The position numbers and the translations under genes were made by a program. DNA of 64,000 nt from Pigmentiphaga sp. H8. GTDB taxonomy: Bacteria > Pseudomonadota > Gammaproteobacteria > Burkholderiales > Burkholderiaceae_B. The notes under the pieces are model-generated. The model saw only the letters and a list, made by a program, of their open reading frames with translations. It searched no databases and was not told the origin of the DNA. Within the stretch, counting starts at the first letter, position 1. Each line of letters begins with the position of its first letter. Location of the stretch: positions 2,542,001 to 2,606,000 of the forward strand of contig NZ_CP033966.1 in NCBI RefSeq assembly GCF_003854895.1. Direction: 5' to 3'. Positions 34,525 through 41,914 of this stretch are shown here, piece after piece.

Positions 34525-35232
34525 ATGTTGATCGAAGACTACGGACTCGCGCTGGGCAAGAGTTTCCTGTTTTCCCTGGCGACGCTGCTCCCCATCCTGA
34601 ATCCCACGGCGACGGCACCGATATTCCTGTCCCTGACCGAGGGCGCTTCCCCTGGCGTGCGGGAAGTGCTCGCGGCCAGGATCGCCCGCAACGTGTTCCT
34701 GCTGCTGTTCGCGGCGATGCTGATCGGGTCGATCGTGCTCGACTTCTTCGGCATCTCGCTGGCCATCGTGCGCGTGGGCGGGGGCCTGCTGGTGGTGGCC
34801 AGCGCCTGGCGCCTGCTCAATTCCAGCGACGGCGGAGCCGAGCGTTCGGCGCGCCTGGCTGAAGGTTTCACGGTTGAGATGGCCAACCGGCGCGCTTTCT
34901 ATCCCCTGACTTTCCCCATTGCCTGCGGGCCGGGCTCCATCGCCGCGGCCATCACCGTGGGCGCCAGCCTGCACGATCACGCCTCGCTGATCGTCAGCGG
35001 CACCCGCATCGCCGGGGCGGTACTGGGCCTGTCCCTGGTGGCGGGGTCGGTGCTGCTGTGTTTCCGCTATGCGCAGCAACTGCTGCGTCTGCTGGGCGAC
35101 ACGGGAACTGTCGTGTTCCTGCGGTTGTCAGCATTCATTCTGCTCTGCCTTGGCGTCCAGATCGTCTGGGATGGCGCGTCCGAACTGCTGCTCGGCGTGC
35201 TGCGCCAGGTCCCGTTGCCCCCATCCACCTGA
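34525..35232 (+). CDS. MarC family integral membrane protein
   Basis: A 235-residue protein with about six membrane helices. FSLATLLPILNPTATAPIFLSLTEGAS near the N-terminus and AFYPLTFPIACGPGSIAAAITVGAS near residue 130 are the paired repeat signatures of the MarC family. These are inner-membrane proteins once linked to multiple antibiotic resistance, whose function is unsettled. The start at 34525 is the only ATG giving the standard N-terminus. It lies between cobA and dsbB on the same strand with short gaps. Confidence 0.85.
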   Translation: MLIEDYGLALGKSFLFSLATLLPILNPTATAPIFLSLTEGASPGVREVLAARIARNVFLLLFAAMLIGSIVLDFFGISLAIVRVGGGLLVVASAWRLLNSSDGGAERSARLAEGFTVEMANRRAFYPLTFPIACGPGSIAAAITVGASLHDHASLIVSGTRIAGAVLGLSLVAGSVLLCFRYAQQLLRLLGDTGTVVFLRLSAFILLCLGVQIVWDGASELLLGVLRQVPLPPST

Positions 35233-35253
35233 AAGCCCTTGCGGCCTTGACCC

Positions 35254-35769
35254 ATGAAAACCGTACTCGTTGACCGCCTGCTCGCCTTCACCGCCATCGC
35301 CAGCCTGGGCGCCGTGGCGGTCGCGCTGGTGTCGCAGCATGTCTTCGACATGCAGCCCTGCGCCTGGTGTGTGCTGCAACGCCTGATCTATCTCGCGATT
35401 GCGGTATTCGCGGTGCTGGGACTGGTCCTGCGGCGGATCGCGGCGGCGCAGAAGACCTGCGCCGGCATCGTGGCGGTGCTGGCGCTGGCCGGCGTGGCCA
35501 CGGCCGTCTATCAGCACAATGTGGCTTCCCAGTTGATGAGCTGCGACCAGACCTTCGCCGACCGCTTCATGACCGGTTCCGGCCTCGACGGGTCGCTGCC
35601 CGCGGTGTTCGGCATCTACGCGACCTGCGCCGACGCGGTGGTGGACCTGCTGGGCGTACGATACGAGATATGGAGCGTGCTGCTGTTCGCGGTGCTGGCC
35701 GTGGCAGGCATCGCCGCCCTGATGCTGCGCCGGCGTCCGCGATCGCTGTTCGCGGGCGGCGTCCAATAG
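35254..35769 (+). CDS. dsbB: Disulfide bond formation protein B
   Basis: A 171-residue inner-membrane quinone reductase that reoxidises DsbA. The first periplasmic redox pair is C36/C39 (PCAWC) and the second is C97/C125 (MSCDQTF and YATCADAV). Four membrane helices are visible. An additional Cys (C69) lies in the cytoplasmic loop. It precedes the crotonase-type gene by ten bases, which may simply reflect dense packing. Confidence 0.9.
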   Translation: MKTVLVDRLLAFTAIASLGAVAVALVSQHVFDMQPCAWCVLQRLIYLAIAVFAVLGLVLRRIAAAQKTCAGIVAVLALAGVATAVYQHNVASQLMSCDQTFADRFMTGSGLDGSLPAVFGIYATCADAVVDLLGVRYEIWSVLLFAVLAVAGIAALMLRRRPRSLFAGGVQ

Positions 35770-35779
35770 GGAGTCCATC

Positions 35780-36916
35780 ATGCAGGCCCGCGCCACGCCT
35801 CCGGTCCACTTCCGTGAAATCGCCGCCGGGGGAGGGCGGCGCCTGGGCGTGGCCACGCTCGATGCGCAGGCCACGCTGAATGCCCTGTCCCTGGAGATGG
35901 CCGAACGCCTGGCGATGCAGTTCGAGGCCTGGGCCACCGATCCGGCCATCGCGGTGGTGGTGCTGGAAGGCGAAGGGCGCGCGCTGTGCGCCGGCGGCGA
36001 TCTGCGAAGCGTGTACCGCGAGATGCGCGAACACCGGGGCGACGACCCGCCGCGCCGCATCGCCCGCTTCTTCGAGCGCGAATACGGCCTGAACCACGCC
36101 ATTCACGCCTATCCCAAGCCGTTCCTGTGCTGGGGCAACGGCATCGTCATGGGCGGCGGCATGGGGCTGCTGATCGGCGCCAGCCATCGCGTCGTCACGG
36201 AAACCTCGCGCCTGGCCATGCCCGAGATCGTCATCGGCCTGTTTCCCGACGTGGGCATGTCCTGGGCCCTGAACCGCATGCCGGGCAAGTCGGGCCTGTT
36301 CCTGGGGCTGACCGGGGCCACGCTGCAGGCCGCCGATGCGCTGTTCGCCGGCTGGGCCGACTACCACATTCCGCATGCCCGCAAGCAACAGGTGCTCGAC
36401 GCGTTGGCCCGGCAGGACTGGGCCGGCGAACGCCGTGCCGACGACCTCCTGCTGCACGAGGTGCTTGATGCCTGCCATGCCATGCCCGACCCCGAGGAAG
36501 GGCCGCTGCGGCGCAACCTGGATGCCGTGGCGGCGCTGTGCCGGGCACCGGCGCTGGACGACGTCATCGGCGCCATCCTGCAATACGACGGCGGGGACCC
36601 ATGGCTGGAAGGGGCGCGCGACGCCCTGGCCAAGGGCGCGCCCAGCACCGCGCGGCTGGCCTGGGAACTGCAGCGGCGCACGCGCCACATGTCGCTGGCC
36701 CAGGTCTTCCAGCTGGAATACCAGGTCGCCCTGTGGTGCTGCACCCGGGGCGATTTCCAGGAAGGCATCCGGGCCCTGCTGATCGACAAGGACCGCCGTC
36801 CCGTCTGGAAGGCCACCCATGGCACCGAGGTCGGAACCGCCTGGGCGGACAAGGCCTTCCGCGACATGGCCGTGGATTTCCCCGTGCCCGCTTCGCTGCG
36901 GACGCTGGCCGGCTAG
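35780..36916 (+). CDS. 3-hydroxyisobutyryl-CoA hydrolase-like crotonase
   Basis: A 378-residue crotonase-fold enzyme of the long HIBCH type. LEGEGRALCAGGDLRSVY carries the oxyanion-hole region, and MPEIVIGLFPDVGMSW (about 147-162) holds the acidic pair used in thioester hydrolysis. The C-terminal extension (MSLAQVFQLEYQVALWCCTRGDFQEGIRA) is also characteristic. It probably hydrolyses 3-hydroxyisobutyryl-CoA in valine breakdown or a similar beta-hydroxyacyl-CoA. No other valine genes are near. Confidence 0.8.
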   Translation: MQARATPPVHFREIAAGGGRRLGVATLDAQATLNALSLEMAERLAMQFEAWATDPAIAVVVLEGEGRALCAGGDLRSVYREMREHRGDDPPRRIARFFEREYGLNHAIHAYPKPFLCWGNGIVMGGGMGLLIGASHRVVTETSRLAMPEIVIGLFPDVGMSWALNRMPGKSGLFLGLTGATLQAADALFAGWADYHIPHARKQQVLDALARQDWAGERRADDLLLHEVLDACHAMPDPEEGPLRRNLDAVAALCRAPALDDVIGAILQYDGGDPWLEGARDALAKGAPSTARLAWELQRRTRHMSLAQVFQLEYQVALWCCTRGDFQEGIRALLIDKDRRPVWKATHGTEVGTAWADKAFRDMAVDFPVPASLRTLAG

Positions 36917-36925
36917 CCTGCCGCC

Positions 36926-37615
36926 GTGTCACGGTCCGAACGCCTGTTCGCCTTGCTCCAGGCACTGCGGCGCCGCAGGCGGCCGGTCAGCGGCAAGGTG
37001 CTGGCCGGGGAACTGGGCATCAGCCTGCGCACGCTCTACCGCGACATCGGCAGCCTGCAGGCCCAGGGCGCGCAGATCGAAGGCGAGCCCGGCCTGGGCT
37101 ACGTGTTGAAGCCGGGTTTCCTGCTGCCGCCCATGATGTTCTCGGAAGAGGAGATCGAGGCCCTGGTGCTGGGGTCGCGGTGGGTGGCCCGCCGCACCGA
37201 CGAACCGCTGGCCTGGGCGGCCCGCAACGCGCTGGCCAAGATCGCCGCCGTGCTGCCCGACGACCTGCGCCATGGCCTGGACACCTCCGCGCTGCTGGTG
37301 GGCCCGGCGGCCGAGCAGGAGCGGGTGGACCTGTCCCAGATCCGCCGCGCGATCCGCGCCGAACACAAGCTCGACATCGTCTATCGCGACGGCGGCGGCG
37401 CCGCCTCGCATCGCCTGATCTGGCCATTCGGCCTGGGGTTCTTCGAGCAGTCGCGCGTGGTCCTGGGTTGGTGCGAGCTGCGGCAGGATTTCCGCCATTT
37501 CCGCACCGACCGCATCCAGGCCCTGACCGCCACGGACCTGCGCTATCCGCGCCGGCGCCAGGCCTTGCTGAAGGCGTGGCGAGAGAAAGAAGGCATTCCT
37601 CCGCAGGAAGTTTGA
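36926..37615 (+). CDS. YafY-type HTH/WYL transcriptional regulator
   Basis: A 229-residue regulator with an N-terminal HTH-11 domain (about 3-60, SRSERLFALLQALRRRRRPVSGKVLAGELGISLRTLYRDIGSL in outline) and a C-terminal WYL-type ligand domain. The start is GTG at 36926. It is followed 64 bases later by a VOC-fold protein, a pairing seen often with this regulator type; a 17-bp palindrome-like site lies in the gap. It probably controls the VOC gene. Confidence 0.85.
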   Translation: MSRSERLFALLQALRRRRRPVSGKVLAGELGISLRTLYRDIGSLQAQGAQIEGEPGLGYVLKPGFLLPPMMFSEEEIEALVLGSRWVARRTDEPLAWAARNALAKIAAVLPDDLRHGLDTSALLVGPAAEQERVDLSQIRRAIRAEHKLDIVYRDGGGAASHRLIWPFGLGFFEQSRVVLGWCELRQDFRHFRTDRIQALTATDLRYPRRRQALLKAWREKEGIPPQEV

Positions 37616-37617
37616 TA

Positions 37618-37634
37618 CTGACAGAAATTGGCAG
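37618..37634. promoter_or_regulatory. Candidate YafY operator before the VOC gene
   Basis: CTGACA-GAAAT-TGGCAG is an imperfect palindrome (one mismatch between arms) three bases after the regulator stop and about 45 bases before the VOC start. Its place in a regulator-target gap is the main support. Confidence 0.5.
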
Positions 37635-37679
37635 CATCGGTCGCTATCCTGGACACGCCTACCAACCAGGAGCGACTTC

Positions 37680-38054
37680 ATGAACCATCCGAACTTCGTC
37701 ATTCTCTACGTCGACCAACCCGAGGCCAGCGGCCGTTTCTACGCGGACCTGCTGGGGGCCGACCCCATCGAATCCTCGCCCACCTTCGTGCTGTTCGCGC
37801 TGGACACCGGCCTGATGCTGGGCCTGTGGTCCCGGCACACCGTGGAACCGCCGCCCGGCGCGCCTGCGGGCGGCGGCGAGATCGTCTTGCGCATGGAAAG
37901 CTACGACGCCGTCGACGCCCGCTGCGCGGACTGGACGGCGCGCGGCATTCCGCTGCTCACGCCGCCCGCGACCCTGGAATTCGGCCGCTCCTTCGTCGCG
38001 CGCGATCCGGACGGGCATCGCCTGCGTGTGTTCGCCCCCGACACGGCACGATAG
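37680..38054 (+). CDS. VOC/glyoxalase-fold protein
   Basis: A 124-residue protein of the vicinal oxygen chelate superfamily, beginning MNHPNFVILYVDQPEASGRFYADLLG and ending with the DPDGHRLRVFAPD strand typical of phenazine-antibiotic-resistance and glyoxalase-like members. It has the two beta-alpha-beta-beta-beta modules expected. The substrate is unknown; a detoxification role is common in YafY-linked pairs. A ribosome site (AGGAG) lies upstream of 37680. Confidence 0.82.
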   Translation: MNHPNFVILYVDQPEASGRFYADLLGADPIESSPTFVLFALDTGLMLGLWSRHTVEPPPGAPAGGGEIVLRMESYDAVDARCADWTARGIPLLTPPATLEFGRSFVARDPDGHRLRVFAPDTAR

Positions 38055-38065
38055 CTTCCCAGGCC

Positions 38066-39784
38066 CTAGTCACGGGCCGGGATGATGGGCAGCGTCAGAT
38101 AGGATGCCTGTTCCGGTCCGCTGTACAGGGTGGTGCGGCCCTGGAAATCCTGGCCGCCGCGATCCGTGGGGTCGGTATGGGTAAGCCGACCCTTGATGCC
38201 TTCGAATTCGAAATCCTTGCCTTGTATCGTCAGGCGCAGGCGGTAGCCGCGCGGGATGACGATGGAGGTGGGCCAGATTTCGAGGTCGAGAGGATAGGCG
38301 GTACCGGGTTCGATCTTCTGGATTTCGTCGTGTGTATGGAAGATCCGGTTGGGCATGGACATCTTTTCGTCGACTTTGCGGTGCGAGGCGCGCAGCCACC
38401 CCCGGGTCAGCGGCGTGGGTTCGTGGGCGCCGTCGAACACGATTTCCTTGCCATCGGGATCGAAGAGCCGGAGGACGGCGAAGAGGTCGACATCCCGGGT
38501 GGAGGACGAGACCCAGATGCGCAACGGAATGAAGCCGGTGATTTCGGTCGCGGTTTCAAAGGGCGGCGTCGTGAAGTCCAGGCGTTCCTCCTGGGCCTGA
38601 AAGCCGGCGCTGGCGGCTTGGGCGGGCGCGACGGTATCCAGGGCGGCGTTGCCGGGGTGCAGGTAGAACCGGGTCCACTGGGTGCGCGCGAGCGGGAACT
38701 CGTGTTCGGCGCGGCGGGTTTCGCCGTCCACGGTGCGGATGGACAGCAGGACGGGCGGGGTCTGGTCCCAACCGTTGGGCAGGCCTTTCAGGAAGTGATC
38801 GAAGAATTGCTTTTGCAGCGCGATGTAGCGAGGCAGGTAGAAGCTTTCGTAGTGGGTGCCAATGTGCATGGACAGCCATTTCTGCGTGGAGCCGGCGCGC
38901 AGGTAGCCTTCGATGTTGCCGCGCAGGTGGTTGCCGGGGCCGCCCCAGTTGCCGGCCGACAGCACGGGAACGGTGATGCGGGAAAGATCGGGCGTGCGTT
39001 CCTTGTGCCAGGCGTCGCACAAGGCGTGGCGTGCCATTTCCGCGGGATAGTCGCTGCGGTTGGCGGCCAGCAAGGTTGCGCTCAACGCGGGGCCGGTCGT
39101 GGGTTGGCCGTCATCGCGGTCGCGATAGGGGGTGTCGCCGTTGCCATGCTGGTTGGACAGCACCTGCTTGGGCCACCATGAACTGAGGAAGCCGTTGCTG
39201 CGGATGCCGCCATGGTAGCCGTAGTCGCGGTAGTGATCGGACCGGCCCTCCCAGGGCACGATGGCGGCCAGGTGCTTGGGACGCAGCGCCGCGACACGCC
39301 ATTGGGTGGCGGCATAGTACGAGATGCCGATCAGGCCGACCTTGCCGTTGCTCCACGATTGCGTGCCGGCCCACTCGATGGCATCGCGGTAGTCCTGGAT
39401 CTCGCGCGGCGACATGGGGTCGAGGTAACCCGGCGACTTGCCGCTGCCGCGGGCGTCGACGTGGATGACCACGTAGCCGTCGGGCACCCATCGTTCGGGG
39501 TCCACGGTTTCCCAACGCAGGTAGCGGCCGCTGGAGCCGTCCTGGCACAGGCCGGGATGCAGGCGCTGCAATTTTTCCCATTGCGGCTTGAAACCATCGG
39601 CGAAGTGGACGTCCTTGCCGTAGACCCCCTGGGCCATGACGACGGGATAGCGCCCCGGTTCGGCCGGGCGGAAAACGTTCGCTTTCAGGACGGCGCCGTC
39701 GTCCATCGGGATCTCGACGTCCTTCTCGAAAACGAGGGCATGGGGGGCGGCTTGATGCCGGGCTGGGGTGTTCGATTCGGTCAC
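38066..39784 (-). CDS. CocE/NonD family acyl hydrolase
   Basis: A 572-residue serine hydrolase of the X-prolyl dipeptidase/cocaine esterase type. The alpha/beta domain holds the nucleophile motif GISYYA (serine near residue 157) after HVDARGSGKSPG. A His in HIGTHYESFY is a candidate catalytic base. The C-terminal jelly-roll domain (from about 390, TTPFETATEITGFIPLRIWVSS) is the family mark. No signal peptide is visible. It follows a Bug receptor by 23 bases on the same strand, so an ester or amide of an organic acid may be the pathway substrate. The exact reaction is unknown. Confidence 0.82.
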   Translation of the reverse strand: MTESNTPARHQAAPHALVFEKDVEIPMDDGAVLKANVFRPAEPGRYPVVMAQGVYGKDVHFADGFKPQWEKLQRLHPGLCQDGSSGRYLRWETVDPERWVPDGYVVIHVDARGSGKSPGYLDPMSPREIQDYRDAIEWAGTQSWSNGKVGLIGISYYAATQWRVAALRPKHLAAIVPWEGRSDHYRDYGYHGGIRSNGFLSSWWPKQVLSNQHGNGDTPYRDRDDGQPTTGPALSATLLAANRSDYPAEMARHALCDAWHKERTPDLSRITVPVLSAGNWGGPGNHLRGNIEGYLRAGSTQKWLSMHIGTHYESFYLPRYIALQKQFFDHFLKGLPNGWDQTPPVLLSIRTVDGETRRAEHEFPLARTQWTRFYLHPGNAALDTVAPAQAASAGFQAQEERLDFTTPPFETATEITGFIPLRIWVSSSTRDVDLFAVLRLFDPDGKEIVFDGAHEPTPLTRGWLRASHRKVDEKMSMPNRIFHTHDEIQKIEPGTAYPLDLEIWPTSIVIPRGYRLRLTIQGKDFEFEGIKGRLTHTDPTDRGGQDFQGRTTLYSGPEQASYLTLPIIPARD

Positions 39785-39807
39785 GATCTGGGCTCCGCGT
39801 TGTCTGG

Positions 39808-40794
39808 CTATTGTTTTTCGATCTTGGCGGCCTGCATGATGTCGGTGTAGGTCGCGGTTTCCTTGGCGAGGTAGTTCGCCATGTCCTGGGGCGAGCCGCC
39901 CGCCAGGTCCAGCCCCATGGAGGCCAGGCGCTCCTTGAGCGCGGGCGAGGCCAGGGCGTCGTTGAAGGCACGGTTCAGCCGGGCCACGATCTCGGGCGGC
40001 GTGCCCGCCGGGGCCAGCGCCCCCTGCCAGCCGCCCTGGACTTCGTAGCCGGCGACGCCGGCTTCTTCCACCGTCGGCACGTCGGGCAATTGCGGGAAGC
40101 GCGTCGAGCCGGTCACCGCGATTGCGCGCAGCGTTCCGCTCTTGACCTGTTCGATCGCCGAAACCGGGTTGAGGAAGGCCAGCTTCACTTCGCCGGACAT
40201 GACCGCATTCATGGCGGGGGCGGCGCCCTTGTAGGGAACGTGCACCAGGTGGGTGCCCGCCTTGTAGTTGAAGTACTCGGCCACCAGGTGCATGGTGTTG
40301 CCGATGCCGGCCGAGCCATAAGGGATGTTGGAGGTGGCCGGCTTGGCGAGCTTGACCAGGTCCTGCACGTTCTTGACCGGCAGCGAAGGCGTGACCACGA
40401 GCACCTGGCCGCGAGTGGAGCCCACCAGCACGACCGGGACGAAGTCCTTGGCGCTGTCGTAGGGCAGGGACTTGTACAGCAGCGGATTGATGACGTGCGA
40501 GCCGGTGGTGTAGAGCAGGGTGTAGCCGTCGGCGGGCGCCTTGGCCACCAGGTCCGAGGCAATGATGGAGTTGGCGCCCGCACGGTTCTCCACGATCACG
40601 GGCTGCTTGAGCCGCTTGCCCATTTCCTGCGCCAGCATGCGCGACACGGTATCGGGATTGCCGCCAGGCGAAAAGGGCAGAATCAGCTTGATGGGACGGT
40701 CGGGAAACGTGTCGCCGTAGGCGGCGGGTGCGGCAAGGGTCAGGGCTGCGAGGCAGGCTGTGGAAAGTCCAACCAGAAAAACCGGGCTCTTCAT
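39808..40794 (-). CDS. Bug-family periplasmic receptor upstream of a CocE-type hydrolase
   Basis: A 328-residue Bug protein with a long signal peptide (1-26, ending AAYGD), PDRPIKLILPFSPGGNPD, and ENRAGANSIIASD. The ATG at 40794 is preceded by a very strong GGAGGAGGAA; the in-frame start at 40812 lies inside that ribosome site. First gene of a two-gene unit with the hydrolase, divergent from the hydroxycinnamoyl-CoA lyase operon. The 256-base AT-rich gap between them carries repeated sites, so both units may answer to one regulator. Confidence 0.85.
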   Translation of the reverse strand: MKSPVFLVGLSTACLAALTLAAPAAYGDTFPDRPIKLILPFSPGGNPDTVSRMLAQEMGKRLKQPVIVENRAGANSIIASDLVAKAPADGYTLLYTTGSHVINPLLYKSLPYDSAKDFVPVVLVGSTRGQVLVVTPSLPVKNVQDLVKLAKPATSNIPYGSAGIGNTMHLVAEYFNYKAGTHLVHVPYKGAAPAMNAVMSGEVKLAFLNPVSAIEQVKSGTLRAIAVTGSTRFPQLPDVPTVEEAGVAGYEVQGGWQGALAPAGTPPEIVARLNRAFNDALASPALKERLASMGLDLAGGSPQDMANYLAKETATYTDIMQAAKIEKQ

Positions 40795-40875
40795 GATGTG
40801 TTCCTCCTCCATGGCGGTGTTCCCGACGAGGTCGGGGCGGGCTTCTTGTCGTGGTTGTGCGAGCTACCTGGAAAA

Positions 40876-41010
40876 AATCGATAAAAATATCTTTGGAAAA
40901 TTTTGTCGATAAAATTATATGGATAAAAATAATATCGACGATAAAGGAAAACCCCGAGCCGCCATCGGATAAAAGAACGTTTCCTTATATAAAGCAATCT
41001 TATATAATGG
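40876..41010. promoter_or_regulatory. AT-rich divergent control region before the hydroxycinnamate operon
   Basis: GATAAA occurs five times on the plus strand (40880, 40908, 40922, 40940, 40968). GTCGATA at 40905-40911 is exactly inverted as TATCGAC at 40933-40939. CTTATATAA occurs twice (40984 and 40999); the second includes TATAAT (41003-41008), a plausible -10 for the plus-strand operon, about 42 bases before the ech start. The block is far more AT-rich than anything around it. Confidence 0.6.
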
Positions 41011-41050
41011 TTCGTACGCCATTCATCCGGCATCCATGAGGAGACAAGCC

Positions 41051-41893
41051 ATGAGCGCCAACCAGACAGCCGCCCCGTCCAACGACCAATCGCCCGTACT
41101 CGTCGATCTCGAAGACGGCATCGCATGGGTCACCTTGAACCGGCCCACGAAACGCAATGCCATCAACCCGGGCATCGTCTACAACATGGTCCGGGTGCTG
41201 GAGGAACTGGAGGCGGACGACCGCTGCAAGGTGCTGGTGCTGACCGGCGCGGGCGACGCGTTTTCTGCCGGCATGGACCTGCGCGAGTACTTCCGCGGCA
41301 CCGACAACGATCCCAAGGAGCGCATCCGGCTGTATCGCGCCAACGCCCAGTGGCAATGGCGCCAGTTGCGCTTCTACGCCAAGCCCACCATCGCCATGGT
41401 CAACGGCTGGTGCTTCGGCGGCGCCTTCACGCCGCTGGTGTCCTGCGACCTGGCGATCGCCGCCGAGGAAGCGCAATTCGGCCTGTCCGAGATCAACTGG
41501 GGCATCATCCCCGCGGGCGTCGTCAGCCGCGCGGTGGCCTCGCTGGTACGCGAACGCGAAGCCATGTACTACGTGATGACGGGCGAAACCTTCGACGGCC
41601 GCCGCGCCGCGGATATCGGCCTGGTCAACGAGGCCGTGCCGCGCGAGCGCCTGCGCGAACGGACCCGCCAACTGGCCAAGGTCCTGATGGAAAAGAATCC
41701 CACCGTGCTGCGCACGGCCAAGATCGCCCATCGCATGGCGGCCGAAATGAGCTGGGAGCAGGCGACCGACTACCTGATGGCCAAGGTCGACCAGTCCACC
41801 TTCCACGATCCGGAGCGCGGCCGCGACAACGCCATGAAGCAATTCCTGGACGAAAAGTCGTTCAAGCCCGGCCTGGGCGCGTATCAGCGCTAA
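41051..41893 (+). CDS. ech: Hydroxycinnamoyl-CoA (feruloyl-CoA) hydratase/lyase
   Basis: A 280-residue crotonase that hydrates feruloyl- or p-coumaroyl-CoA and then cleaves it to the aromatic aldehyde plus acetyl-CoA. Long stretches match my memory of Pseudomonas HCHL: QWQWRQLRFYAKPTIAMVNG, FGLSEINWGI, and the tail KQFLDEKSFKPGLGAYQR. Functional residues are placed accordingly: E147 (catalytic acid), Y80 and Y241 (phenol recognition). A Thr stands at 127 where Pseudomonas has Ser. Start 41051 follows GAGGAGACAAGCC. The next gene is a CoA ligase, supporting the role. Confidence 0.88.
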   Translation: MSANQTAAPSNDQSPVLVDLEDGIAWVTLNRPTKRNAINPGIVYNMVRVLEELEADDRCKVLVLTGAGDAFSAGMDLREYFRGTDNDPKERIRLYRANAQWQWRQLRFYAKPTIAMVNGWCFGGAFTPLVSCDLAIAAEEAQFGLSEINWGIIPAGVVSRAVASLVREREAMYYVMTGETFDGRRAADIGLVNEAVPRERLRERTRQLAKVLMEKNPTVLRTAKIAHRMAAEMSWEQATDYLMAKVDQSTFHDPERGRDNAMKQFLDEKSFKPGLGAYQR

Positions 41894-41914
41894 GACGGCA
41901 CGAAGGGGTATCGC

